Shown here one piece after another: positions 17,910-27,228 of a stretch of 47,031 nt of DNA. Source of the stretch: Candidatus Eiseniibacteriota bacterium (GTDB taxonomy: Bacteria > Eisenbacteria > RBG-16-71-46 > SZUA-252); contig VBOX01000001.1 in assembly GCA_005893265.1 (NCBI GenBank), positions 1-47,031 of the forward strand. Direction: 5' to 3'. A program made the translations under genes and the position numbers. Each line of letters starts with the position of its first letter. Within the stretch, counting starts at the first letter, position 1. The notes under the pieces are model-generated. The model was not told the origin of the DNA. It ran no database searches and saw only the letters and a list, made by a program, of their open reading frames with translations.

Positions 17910-18422
17910 ATGACGCCCGAGATTCGCGCCTATGTGAGGAAGATTGAGGGCTACCGCGCGGGGCGCAGCCCGGTCTCCTTGATGAAGACCGCTCCCGCCA
18001 AGTTCGCACGCGCCGTCGTCGGGCTGAACGCGGCTCAGATGCGACGCCGACCTGCGCGGGGCAAATGGAGCATCATCGAAATCCTGGGACACCTCCACGA
18101 CACAGAGATCGTGTACGGCTACCGATACCGGCTCGCGCTTTCCCAGCCCGGCTCGGACATTCTCGGTTACGACCAAGCGCGCTGGGTGGTGGAGCTTCGC
18201 CACCGGCGGAGCAACGCGAAGCGGCTTCTCGAGCGTATTCGGATTCTCCGCGAGGGGAACCTGGATGCGGTCCTTGGCGTGCCGCGTCCCTACTGGAAGC
18301 GATTCGGCAGGCACACCGAGCGGGGCAAGGAGACCGTGCGAAGGACGCTCGAGCTGATCGCCGGGCACGACCTGAACCACATCGATCAGATCCGGGCGAT
18401 TCGGAAAAAGTACGGCTGGTAG
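17910..18422 (+). CDS. DinB family protein
   Basis: KWSIIEILGHLHDTEIVYGYRYRLAL...ELIAGHDLNHIDQIRAIRKKYGW with three conserved His. Confidence 0.85.
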   Translation: MTPEIRAYVRKIEGYRAGRSPVSLMKTAPAKFARAVVGLNAAQMRRRPARGKWSIIEILGHLHDTEIVYGYRYRLALSQPGSDILGYDQARWVVELRHRRSNAKRLLERIRILREGNLDAVLGVPRPYWKRFGRHTERGKETVRRTLELIAGHDLNHIDQIRAIRKKYGW

Positions 18423-18431
18423 TCGCGCGAG

Positions 18432-19163
18432 CTAAGAAGCCTTGGCCCATGCGCCGCGGGTCGCGGCGACGAACGCGCGGAGGAGCTTTCGCGTGATCTG
18501 CGATTCGGCCATCCGCTCGGGATGCCAGTGGATGCCGATGAAGAAGGGGTGATCGGTCCGCTCGATCGCTTCGATGATCCCATCGGGGCTTCGCGCTGCG
18601 GCGCGAAACCCAGGAGCCACCTCTCCGATCCCCTGGTGATGGTAGGAATTCACCGTCGCCGAGGTGACCCCGAGCGCACGCGCGAGAATCGTCCCGGGCT
18701 CGATCTGGATCTGGTGCTCGGGCGATGCGCCGGCCGGCTCGTCCTCGTGCTGGAGGGCGCCCGGCACGTCCTCGGGTATGTGCTGCAACAGGGAGCCGCC
18801 GAACGCGACGTTCAAGGTCTGCGCGCCGAGGCAGATCCCCAATGCCGCCATCCCCCGGTCCTTCGCCTCGCGCACGTAGGCGAAATCGGAGGCCGTCCGC
18901 TCCCGCGGAGCAAGCCGCTCGGGGTGGCGCGCGGCCTGGCCGTAATGCTTGGGATCGATGTCGGCGCCTCCGGTCAACACGAGCCCCTCCACCCGCTCCA
19001 GCAGCTCCCGCGCCTCCTCCCGGCTACCGACGAGAGGAAGAATCACAGGCAACGCCCCGTTTTGTGAAATCAAGGATGTATAGAGCGAATAGAGGAAATA
19101 GGCGTCGCCGAAGGGCTGGCCCGATTTCAGATTGGGGCAGATGCCGATGAGCGGTTTCGACAT
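18432..19163 (-). CDS. Gamma-glutamyl-gamma-aminobutyrate hydrolase (peptidase C26) family class I glutamine amidotransferase
   Basis: GLVLTGGADIDPKHYG, ALGICLGAQTLNVAFGGSLLQHI, FFIGIHWHPE catalytic motifs. Confidence 0.92.
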   Translation of the reverse strand: MSKPLIGICPNLKSGQPFGDAYFLYSLYTSLISQNGALPVILPLVGSREEARELLERVEGLVLTGGADIDPKHYGQAARHPERLAPRERTASDFAYVREAKDRGMAALGICLGAQTLNVAFGGSLLQHIPEDVPGALQHEDEPAGASPEHQIQIEPGTILARALGVTSATVNSYHHQGIGEVAPGFRAAARSPDGIIEAIERTDHPFFIGIHWHPERMAESQITRKLLRAFVAATRGAWAKAS

Positions 19164-19166
19164 AGG

Positions 19167-20207
19167 CTAGTACCCCCGCTCGATGTCGACCTGATTCAGG
19201 AGGGGGAGCCCGGCGGCGTCGCGACGCAAGTTTGCGCGGAAGAGCGCCATGGCGCGGGGCCAGAAGCCGATCGAGTTGCCCGAAATGTGAGGCGTCAGGA
19301 TCACGTTGTCGAGCGTATAGAGTTCGCTCTCGCGCGGCAAGGGCTCCGTCTCGAACACGTCGAGCGCGGCCGCACCGATGGATCCCATTCGAAGCGCCGC
19401 CACGAGGTCCCGCTCACGCACGATCTTCCCTCGCGCGACGTTTACGAACCAGGCTCCCCGTTTCATCCTCCCGAACGCCGCCGCGTCGAACACACCTTGC
19501 GTCTCGGGCGTAAGCGCTGCCGCGACGACGACGGCGTCGGACGCCTCGAGCATGCGATCCAGATCGCCGGGGCCCATCACCGCATCGATGCGCGGTTCCT
19601 CTTCGGGCAGGCCGAGTGCTCGGAGCAGATCCGGCTCCCAAGCCGAGGGGCGTTCCGGATGCCGGCGGACCGCGATCACGCGCATGCCGAACGCGAGCGC
19701 GCGCCGCGCGACCTCGCGCCCGATCGCGCCGTAGCCGAAAAGTCCAAGCGTCCGTCCGTAGAGCTCCCGAGGACGCCCCGGACCCTCGAACCATCGCTCC
19801 CGTTCCAGGCCGTCCTGGATCTGGTCGGCGATGGCCGTACGGAGCTGGCGCGCGAGGGCCACCAGAACCCCGAGCGTGTGCTCCGCGATCGGAACCGCAT
19901 GGACTCCGCGCGAGTTGGTGAGGAGGATCTTCCGCTTGGTGACGCTCGGGGTGAGGTAGGCGCCGATCCCCGCGGCCGGGGCGTGCAGCCAGCGGAGGTT
20001 TCGCGCACGGGCCACATTCGCTTCACCGGGAGCCCAGGAGAAGAGAATCTCGGCCTCGGGGATCGCCGCTTCCAGGTTTTCCTTCGAGCGGGCGCGCGTG
20101 ATCTCGAGATCGGGGAAGTCGAGGCGCAGTCGCTCGACCTCCTCGTCCGGAATGGTCCACGCCTCGGAAGCGTGGAAGAGCCCGAGTAGAAGCCGTCGCA
20201 CGCCCAA
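19167..20207 (-). CDS. D-2-hydroxyacid dehydrogenase
   Basis: LGLFGYGAIGREVARRALAFGMRVIAVRR; VNVARGKIVRERDLVAALRMGSIGAAALDVFETEPLPRESELY. Confidence 0.93.
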   Translation of the reverse strand: MGVRRLLLGLFHASEAWTIPDEEVERLRLDFPDLEITRARSKENLEAAIPEAEILFSWAPGEANVARARNLRWLHAPAAGIGAYLTPSVTKRKILLTNSRGVHAVPIAEHTLGVLVALARQLRTAIADQIQDGLERERWFEGPGRPRELYGRTLGLFGYGAIGREVARRALAFGMRVIAVRRHPERPSAWEPDLLRALGLPEEEPRIDAVMGPGDLDRMLEASDAVVVAAALTPETQGVFDAAAFGRMKRGAWFVNVARGKIVRERDLVAALRMGSIGAAALDVFETEPLPRESELYTLDNVILTPHISGNSIGFWPRAMALFRANLRRDAAGLPLLNQVDIERGY

Positions 20208-20223
20208 GGATCCCCGCCCGAGA

Positions 20224-22014
20224 CTAGAGCGTCGGGCCGCTGTCGCCGAGCAGGATTCGCCTCAGGAGCGCGACGGGGAGAGCACCCTGCGAAAGGATGC
20301 GCGCATGGAACCGGGCGAGATCAAAGGCCGGCCCCTCCGCGCGCGCGACGTCATCGCGGAGCTTCCGGATCTGGAGCGCGCCTAGGGTATATACGATGTA
20401 CGTGGGGTCGAAGGCCGCGCGGTAGGCCTCCCGCTCCGCATTGGCGCGCTCCATGTGCGCGTGCTCCATGAACAGAGCGATCGCCTCGTCCATGGTCATC
20501 CCGCGCGTGTGGACGCGAAGCCCCACCTGGAAGCGGCACGCGCGCACGAGAGCCCATCGCAACATTCCGAACTCGACCCTCGGATCCTCCTTCTTGTACC
20601 CGTGGTTGACGAGCGCTTCCTCCACGTAGAGTCCCCAGCCTTCCGCGAAGCTGCCGCAGCCCATGATCTTCCGAACCAGGCTCGGTGCCCGTTTGGAATA
20701 GAGGAAGTGGACGTAGTGCCCGGGGTAGGCCTCGTGAATGGAGACCGACGGAAGCGTCCATCGGCTGTAACCCTGGAGGTGCTGCTCCACCCGCGCGGAG
20801 TCCCAGCTCTTGTTCGGGAGCGTGATGTTGTAATACGCCTCGCTCGCCTGCTTCTCAAACGGCCCCGGCGAGTCAAGGCTCGCGAAGGACCTCTCCGCCG
20901 CGAAGGAAGGAGTTGGACGCACGGTACAGCGCACCTCCGAGGGGACATCGATGAACTTGGAGGTCATGCAGAACGAACGAATGTCCTCGAGGAGACCGGT
21001 CGCGTAGGGAATCAGGCTGTCCGCGGAGGGGTGGTCCTGTCGCATCGATTGGGTCAGCTCGTCGAGGCTCGCGTTCGGGTTCACCCGCTTGGCGGCCGCG
21101 GCGTACCGAGCCTCGAGGCGGTCTAGCTCGTGCTGGCCCACGTCGAGCAGGGTATCGAGCGGCATGTCTACCATCTCGTCGTAGTAGAGCTTCTTGCGAT
21201 AGCGCTCCGGGCCCAGGACGTACGAACCTTGGGCGTGCGGCACCAGATCCTCGCGCACCCACTTGATGTACTCGCGCGTCGCCGTCTCCGCGGTCGATTT
21301 CGCCTCCTCGTAGCTCTTGAGGAGCACCGGGTCCTTGACCGTGGCGAACGCGGCAGGCACCTCGTGCTCGAGGAACTCGATCGATCCTTCGAAATCCTCG
21401 GCGGCGAGCTGCGCGAACATCGCCGGTGGATTCTTGACGTTCTGCTTCCCGCTTTCGAGAAGCCGCGGCACCTGCTTCAAGCGCGCGGTCACCGAGCGGA
21501 GCCGGTCCTCGGGAGGCGCGAAGCTGCGGGCCACGAGCGCGAAGATTCCCTCCGCGTAGTTGTAGGTGCTCGGGTCGTTCTCCCAGCGGCGGATCTCGGT
21601 GAGATCGAAGAGGTGTCCCTCGACTTGGCGGCTGAAGAGATCGTAGTCGATCCTCGAGGCGTCGCTCAGCCTCCGAGGGTCGATCCGCTTCGCTTCGGCA
21701 ACCGCGCGCCGCGTCCGGGCGATCTCCGCGTCGATCGCGGCTCGCGAGCGGTCCCCGAGCTGCGAGTCGTACCGGTGCAGGCCCGACGTCGTTGCCCACG
21801 ATGGCTCGAACGCAAAGTACCCGCGTGCGTAGTCCGAGACGACCGCGGCGAAGCGCTTCTCGGATGCGTTGCCCGAGACGGGGCGGGGGGCCAGCGGGTC
21901 GTCGATCTGCGAGGAGGCGGGGTCCGCCGCCCACGCCCGCGGAGGCTCGGGTAGAGCGAAGGCGGTCAGAGATAGGACCAGGAGCAGCGAGATACGCGCG
22001 TTCGGGGGTCTCAT
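20224..22014 (-). CDS. DUF885 family exported protein (putative metallopeptidase-like)
   Basis: Signal peptide; HEAYPGHYVHFLYSK HExxxxH-like motif; YAEGIFALVARSFAPPEDRL. Confidence 0.85.
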   Translation of the reverse strand: MRPPNARISLLLVLSLTAFALPEPPRAWAADPASSQIDDPLAPRPVSGNASEKRFAAVVSDYARGYFAFEPSWATTSGLHRYDSQLGDRSRAAIDAEIARTRRAVAEAKRIDPRRLSDASRIDYDLFSRQVEGHLFDLTEIRRWENDPSTYNYAEGIFALVARSFAPPEDRLRSVTARLKQVPRLLESGKQNVKNPPAMFAQLAAEDFEGSIEFLEHEVPAAFATVKDPVLLKSYEEAKSTAETATREYIKWVREDLVPHAQGSYVLGPERYRKKLYYDEMVDMPLDTLLDVGQHELDRLEARYAAAAKRVNPNASLDELTQSMRQDHPSADSLIPYATGLLEDIRSFCMTSKFIDVPSEVRCTVRPTPSFAAERSFASLDSPGPFEKQASEAYYNITLPNKSWDSARVEQHLQGYSRWTLPSVSIHEAYPGHYVHFLYSKRAPSLVRKIMGCGSFAEGWGLYVEEALVNHGYKKEDPRVEFGMLRWALVRACRFQVGLRVHTRGMTMDEAIALFMEHAHMERANAEREAYRAAFDPTYIVYTLGALQIRKLRDDVARAEGPAFDLARFHARILSQGALPVALLRRILLGDSGPTL

Positions 22015-22787
22015 CGTGGCGATCCTCCTGAGCGTTCGGATGAGCCAGCGACGTTATCACGCTGTCCCCCAAAAATCATCTGGGAGGAGACAAGCAGGAG
22101 GAAGAGCGCGAAAAGCCTCGATAGCGTTGCGGACTCGATGCGGTGGGCCAGGAGCGCCCCGAGCAAGGCGCCCACGGCGCCCCCCGCCATCAATCCCGGG
22201 AGGAGCGCGCGGACGATGTGGCCGTGGCGGGCGTGGCTCAAGGCGCCGACGATTCCGGTGGGCAGGATCATGAGCAGCGAGACCCCCTGCGCGACGTGCT
22301 GCGGAATCCGCTGACCCAGGACCAGGATTGGAACCAGGATCGTGCCCCCTCCGACCCCGAGGAGACCTCCCAAAGCCCCGACGAGGGCCCCAAGTAGGAT
22401 GTTCCAGGGAGGGTCCCAAAGACGCGGCACATCGGTGTGCATCGGCACCGCGATCAGGATGCGGACGGCCGTGGCGAGCATCAGGATGCCGAGCGCCTGC
22501 CGCAGTCTCCGTGCGGTCATCTTCCGGGCGAGGGCGGCGCCGAACAGCACACCCGGGACGGCGCCCACGGCGAGATAGGCCGCGAGGACGAAATCGAGGT
22601 TTCCCGCTCGGAAGTACGCGAAGGCGGCGACCAACGCGGTCGCCGTGACGAACGCGAGCGAGGTCCCCTGAGCCTCATGCTGTTCCGCGTGCAGCAGGTG
22701 GACGAGCATGGGGACGAGCAGGATTCCACCCCCGACGCCCATGAGGCCGCCCAGTGCGCCGGCCACAAGTCCGAAGAGAAACGGCAT
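22011..22787 (-). CDS. Sulfite exporter TauE/SafE family permease
   Basis: Two GALGGLMGVGGGILLVPMLV / GALGGLLGVGGGTILVPILV repeats; multiple TM helices. Confidence 0.9.
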   Translation of the reverse strand: MPFLFGLVAGALGGLMGVGGGILLVPMLVHLLHAEQHEAQGTSLAFVTATALVAAFAYFRAGNLDFVLAAYLAVGAVPGVLFGAALARKMTARRLRQALGILMLATAVRILIAVPMHTDVPRLWDPPWNILLGALVGALGGLLGVGGGTILVPILVLGQRIPQHVAQGVSLLMILPTGIVGALSHARHGHIVRALLPGLMAGGAVGALLGALLAHRIESATLSRLFALFLLLVSSQMIFGGQRDNVAGSSERSGGSPR

Positions 22788-22841
22788 GGCACTCGTCCCC
22801 ATGGAGTTCGCGCACCCTACCACAGCTTTTTGCCGCGCGCG

Positions 22842-22871
22842 TTGACATTGCGCGCCTTCGGTCGCTACCCT
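22842..22871 (+). promoter_or_regulatory. Putative sigma70-type promoter TTGACA-N18-TACCCT
   Basis: TTGACA 22842-22847, TACCCT 22866-22871, upstream of the histidine kinase ATG at 22896. Confidence 0.45.
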
Positions 22872-22895
22872 TGCGCGAGCGTCTCAAGCGCCGCC

Positions 22896-24260
22896 ATGGC
22901 CAACTTCCCCCCCATCAAGCCATCCCGACTCCTGTGGACGCTGCTTTTCCTCGGGGCTCTCCTCGTGCTCGTCAACGGGACCGTGATCTACGCGATCCAG
23001 ACGGCCCACCATTTCCTGGACGAGGAGCTGGGAAAGCGCTTCGAGGCGACCGCCCACACAGCCGCCCTTCTGATCCGGTCGGATCAGCTCGACGCGCTTT
23101 TCCCGGCGGGGGCGGACTCCTTGAGGGCCGATCTTGACGTGGCGATGGACACGGCCGAGGCGGCGGAGGCGGTCCGCGATCAGTGGCGCAGGCTTGCCAG
23201 CGGGGCGGGAGCCTCGAACATAGTCCTCCTCGACCCGGATCATCGGGTTGTGCTCGCCTTGCGGCAATCGATGGCGAGGGATGCCGGCCGGGCCACCCTC
23301 GACGAGGCCGCATTCGCGCGCGCGATGATCGGCGAAGCGGCCCACTCCCGGCTCTTCGAAGAAGGGGACACGTACCTCAAGGCCGGCTACGCCCCGGTGA
23401 TCCAGTACGACGGACGAATCGTCGGCGCGGTCGTCGTCGAGGGGGGATCGAGCGCCTTTCGCCCGCTCGAGCAGGTGAAGGCGTCCCTTTACACGGCCGC
23501 GTTCCTGGCGTCGATCCTGGTCGTGCTTGTCGGGCTGGGATACGTGCGGACGCAAGCGCGGCTGGCCCGCGTCGAGGAGCGCATGAACCACGCCGACCTT
23601 CTCGCCACGGTCGGGCAGGTCGCGGCCGGGGTGGCTCACGAGATCCGCAATCCCCTGGCCGTGCTCCGCGGCGCCTCGGCGCGATTGCAAAAGCTGGAGC
23701 AGCTTACGGTCGAGGATCGAAAGGAGCTCCTCAGCATGATCAACGAGGAAGTCCACCGGATGGGGAACGTCGTCCAGAACTTTCTCGACCTCTCCCGCCG
23801 ACCCGACACCGAGCCCACGATCTTCGTCCTGCGCCCGGTTCTCGAGCGCTCGATGGAGATCATCAATGTGGAGCTGTCGCGGTGCGGTGTCCGCTCGGGC
23901 GTGCGCTGGGAGGCGGAGGACGGGGTCTGCATCCGTGGGCGGTCCCAAGCCATGCACCACCTGTTCCTGAATCTCGCGCTCAACGCGCGTGACGCGATGC
24001 CCGACGGGGGAGAGCTCACCGTCCTGGTTCAGGCACGAAAGTCCGAACTCCGGATATACTTCCAGGACAGCGGCCCGGGCATCCCCCGGACCATCCGCTC
24101 GAGGATCTTCGAGCCGTTCTTCACCACGCGCGCCGAGGGGACCGGCCTCGGCCTGGCGTTCGTGGAGCGGATCGTGCTCGAGCACGGGGGGACGATTTCC
24201 GTAGGCTCCTCGCCGAGCGGAGGGGCCCAATTCCAGATCATTCTTCCAATCGAGAGTTGA
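22896..24260 (+). CDS. Membrane sensor histidine kinase (NtrB-like)
   Basis: Two TM segments flanking a periplasmic region; HEIRNPLAVLRGASARL H-box; N/G boxes NLALNARDAMPDGG, DSGPGIP, FFTTRAEGTGLGLAFVERIV. Confidence 0.94.
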   Translation: MANFPPIKPSRLLWTLLFLGALLVLVNGTVIYAIQTAHHFLDEELGKRFEATAHTAALLIRSDQLDALFPAGADSLRADLDVAMDTAEAAEAVRDQWRRLASGAGASNIVLLDPDHRVVLALRQSMARDAGRATLDEAAFARAMIGEAAHSRLFEEGDTYLKAGYAPVIQYDGRIVGAVVVEGGSSAFRPLEQVKASLYTAAFLASILVVLVGLGYVRTQARLARVEERMNHADLLATVGQVAAGVAHEIRNPLAVLRGASARLQKLEQLTVEDRKELLSMINEEVHRMGNVVQNFLDLSRRPDTEPTIFVLRPVLERSMEIINVELSRCGVRSGVRWEAEDGVCIRGRSQAMHHLFLNLALNARDAMPDGGELTVLVQARKSELRIYFQDSGPGIPRTIRSRIFEPFFTTRAEGTGLGLAFVERIVLEHGGTISVGSSPSGGAQFQIILPIES

Positions 24261-24263
24261 ACA

Positions 24264-25646
24264 ATGCCTGACCGGATTCTGATCGCCGAGGACAACAAGA
24301 ACCTGTGCCGGATTCTTGAGCGCGCGCTGAGCGAGGCGGGATACGAGGTTGTGGTCGCGCTCGGCGGTGACGCGGCCGTCCACGAGATCAAGTCGCACCC
24401 CTTCGATCTCGTGATCTCCGACATGCGCATGCCGGGCGCCACCGGCGTGGCCGTGTTCCAGGAAGCGCGCGCGCAGGTGTATCAGCCGGACGTCATCCTC
24501 ATGACCGCCTTCGGCGACACGAGAGAGGCGGTGCGCCTCATGAGAGACGGCGCGGCAGACTACATCCTCAAGGACTTCGATCCGGACGAGCTCGTGACCC
24601 GCGTGGGGCAGGTGCTTGAGCGGAGGCGCCTCAAGCAGGAGTCCACCGTCCTCAAGGGACGCATCGAGAGCCTGAAGGAGCAGATCAGCCTCCACCAGTT
24701 CGACATGATCGTGGGACAGAGCCGCGTCATGCGGGACGCTCTCAGCCTGGCGGAGCGGGTCGCGCGGACCGACGCGAACGTCCTGCTCCTGGGGGAGAGC
24801 GGCACAGGGAAGGAGGTCTTTGCCCAGGCGATCCATGCGGCGAGCAAGCGCTCGGAGGCCCCCTTCGTGCCCGTGAATTGCGGCGCCCTCCCGGAGACGC
24901 TCCTCGAATCGGAGCTTTTCGGTCACGAGCGGGGCGCGTTTACGGGAGCGATCCGAACGAAGCCGGGCCGCTTCGAATTCGCCGAGGGAGGCACCGTCTT
25001 CCTGGACGAGATCGGCGAGGTGCCGCAGAGCATTCAGGTGAAGCTGCTCCGCGTGTTACAAGATAGGACCTACGTGCGGGTCGGCGGCGAGGAAATGCGC
25101 CGCGCCGACGTGCGCGTGATCGCGGCGACGAACCGGAATCTCGAGGAGATGATCCACACGGGAAGATTCCGCGAGGATCTCTATTACCGTCTCAATGTCT
25201 TCCCGATCCGATTGATGCCCCTGCGAGAGCGGCGCGAAGACATCCCCGAGCTGGTCGAATTCTTTCTGAAGCAGCAGGAGAGATCGGTGGAGGACGTCAC
25301 GCCCGAGGCGCTGGAGCATCTCCGAGCGTACGAATTCCCGGGTAACATCCGCGAGCTGCAGAACCTGATCGAGCGCGCGTGCATCCTCGCGGGCACGGGA
25401 AAAATAGAGCGCTCGCATTTTCCGATCGGGAAGACACGACTCACGGCGGACCCGGCCGAGCTTCTCTCCCTCGGCTTGAGTCTCGATCAAATCGAGAAGC
25501 GCCTCATCAAGGAGGCGCTGGAGCGCGCCCAGGGCAATAAGACCAAAGCCGCGTCCCTTCTGGGGATCTCCCGCCGCGCGCTCTACTCGCGCATGGAAAG
25601 CCACGGCATCCCGATCGGGGGCGCTGAATCGGAGCCCGCGGACTGA
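24264..25646 (+). CDS. Sigma54-dependent NtrC-family response regulator
   Basis: REC domain (VISDMRMPG); GESGTGKEVFAQAIH Walker A; ELFGHERGAFTGA; Fis-type HTH NKTKAASLLGISRRALYSRM. Confidence 0.96.
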   Translation: MPDRILIAEDNKNLCRILERALSEAGYEVVVALGGDAAVHEIKSHPFDLVISDMRMPGATGVAVFQEARAQVYQPDVILMTAFGDTREAVRLMRDGAADYILKDFDPDELVTRVGQVLERRRLKQESTVLKGRIESLKEQISLHQFDMIVGQSRVMRDALSLAERVARTDANVLLLGESGTGKEVFAQAIHAASKRSEAPFVPVNCGALPETLLESELFGHERGAFTGAIRTKPGRFEFAEGGTVFLDEIGEVPQSIQVKLLRVLQDRTYVRVGGEEMRRADVRVIAATNRNLEEMIHTGRFREDLYYRLNVFPIRLMPLRERREDIPELVEFFLKQQERSVEDVTPEALEHLRAYEFPGNIRELQNLIERACILAGTGKIERSHFPIGKTRLTADPAELLSLGLSLDQIEKRLIKEALERAQGNKTKAASLLGISRRALYSRMESHGIPIGGAESEPAD

Positions 25647-25844
25647 GTTAGGCCGGCCCGGTCGGAAGCCTCCCGGCGACCCTCGAAACAATACCGAACC
25701 GTACGTACCGGGTACGGCGGCGGCCATTCCCAACAGGTCGGGCGCCCGTGATGTTACGGAGAGCCGTTTCGGCCGGTTTTGTAACTCCATCAGCCGCCGA
25801 ACCTTCTCTGAATCGCCCCACGTCCGAAGCCATAAGTTCAAGTC

Positions 25845-25860
25845 TGGCATAGAGGTTGCG
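25845..25860 (+). promoter_or_regulatory. Candidate sigma54 promoter TGGCAT-AGAGG-TTGC
   Basis: GG-N10-GC spacing exact; ~65 nt upstream of ATG 25924; upstream inverted repeat CCGTAC-N7-GTACGG at ~25699-25717. Confidence 0.5.
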
Positions 25861-25923
25861 GAGTTGTGGGGGGTTATGGTCCCCCCGACCGTGCACCGAC
25901 TCCAGCCGGTGAGTCGCCGAACT

Positions 25924-27228
25924 ATGTCCGCCGCACGCGCGGGGGCGCGATTCGTCGCGCTCTGCGCGCTCATGGGATTGGCTATGTTCGGCGCGCCCGG
26001 TCCGGTTGCTGCCCAAAAGACCGCGCCGGACGACTCCACGCACGTGGCAACAAGAACGCCCGCGCCCCCGGAAAAAGTCCCTCCAGCCGAAGCTCATTCG
26101 ACCCCCGCACCGGCACCGGCTACCAGCGCCCGAGCGGACTCCGTCGTCGCGGAGGCGGTGAAGGATTCCGCGTCGACGACCCCCGCGGCGGATGACGCGA
26201 AAGCGAAGGATGCGCCGCCGGCAGAGCGCGCGGAAGATGCTGCCGCGACCCCTCCGGGAAAGGCGCCGGAAGCCGCGTCCGTACCCGCGAACGTGTCCAG
26301 GCCTTCTGAAGCTGAGGCCAAGGAACAGAAGGCGATCCCCACAGGTCCCGACGCGAAGGCGCGCCCCAAGGGAGCCACGCGCCCTGCCGTCGGTCGAGGG
26401 CAGAAGGGCGCACCCAAGACGGGAGCGATCGCAAAACCCATGACGACCAGGCAACCGTCGGATGGAGCCGCTCCGCCTTCAATTCTCCCACACGAAGGTC
26501 CCTCCGAATCGGATCGGGTCGGCTTGGAGCTGGAGCGCACCGAGCGCTTCGCCGGGCGGGCGCAACGCGTGGTTCTGAACTCCAAGAATACGCGCGCCAT
26601 GAAGCTGTATACCTCCGCGCTCGATTTCCAGGCCGATTCACGCGAAGCCTACAAGGTGCGCCAGTACGCCCGCGCCGAGCGTCTGACCCTCGCCGCGCGG
26701 GATTTCGCGGACCGCGCGTCGCGGATGGTGGGACCGCCACGAGAGGACCCGGACTTCGTCGAGCACATCTTGAGGCGCACGGACGACGCGCTCGAGCGGA
26801 CGAAGGACGTACTCAGGAACGGGGCCGACCGCGCCTCATGGCGTAGCCACGACGATTTGAGGAATCAGCAGAAGGATGCGTGGAAGACATTCAAGGGCGG
26901 GGACGTCGGATCCGCCTACAAACAGACGCTCGCCGTTCGTGAAGGGGTGCTGGTCCTTCTCCGGCAGCTCCAAGACCTCCCGGTCCCGCGCGAGACGGCG
27001 GAGAAAGCCATCGGCGGCGCGCAAGCGGCCCTGGAGCAGGCGACCAAGGAGCTGGGACCGAAGCCCAATGCGGAGGCGGTGCGCCTGGTCCGGCTCGCGA
27101 GTGACTATCTCGCCAAGGCGCGTCAGTCCTTCCAACGTGGGAGTTATCGCTCGGCGCTCCTTCAGGCGAAGGTGGTCGAGCGCCACGCCGAGCACGCGGT
27201 GGACGTCGGCAGGCCGCGGTCGGGTTAG
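25924..27228 (+). CDS. Exported Ala/Pro-rich protein with C-terminal helical repeats, unknown function
   Basis: Signal peptide MSAARAGARFVALCALMGLAMFGAPGPVAAQ; low-complexity A/P/K region, then repeated A..A...F..G.Y.SA...A helical units. Confidence 0.65.
   Translation: MSAARAGARFVALCALMGLAMFGAPGPVAAQKTAPDDSTHVATRTPAPPEKVPPAEAHSTPAPAPATSARADSVVAEAVKDSASTTPAADDAKAKDAPPAERAEDAAATPPGKAPEAASVPANVSRPSEAEAKEQKAIPTGPDAKARPKGATRPAVGRGQKGAPKTGAIAKPMTTRQPSDGAAPPSILPHEGPSESDRVGLELERTERFAGRAQRVVLNSKNTRAMKLYTSALDFQADSREAYKVRQYARAERLTLAARDFADRASRMVGPPREDPDFVEHILRRTDDALERTKDVLRNGADRASWRSHDDLRNQQKDAWKTFKGGDVGSAYKQTLAVREGVLVLLRQLQDLPVPRETAEKAIGGAQAALEQATKELGPKPNAEAVRLVRLASDYLAKARQSFQRGSYRSALLQAKVVERHAEHAVDVGRPRSG

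Noticed and set aside
18432-22823. TauE-DUF885-D2HDH-C26 operon as a novel pathway
   Set aside because: All four are common families and tight packing alone does not support a specific new function.
22884-24926. 680-aa minus-strand ORF
   Set aside because: Antisense to a clear histidine kinase and NtrC regulator; composition is Arg/His/Gly-rich mirror-frame sequence with no motif.
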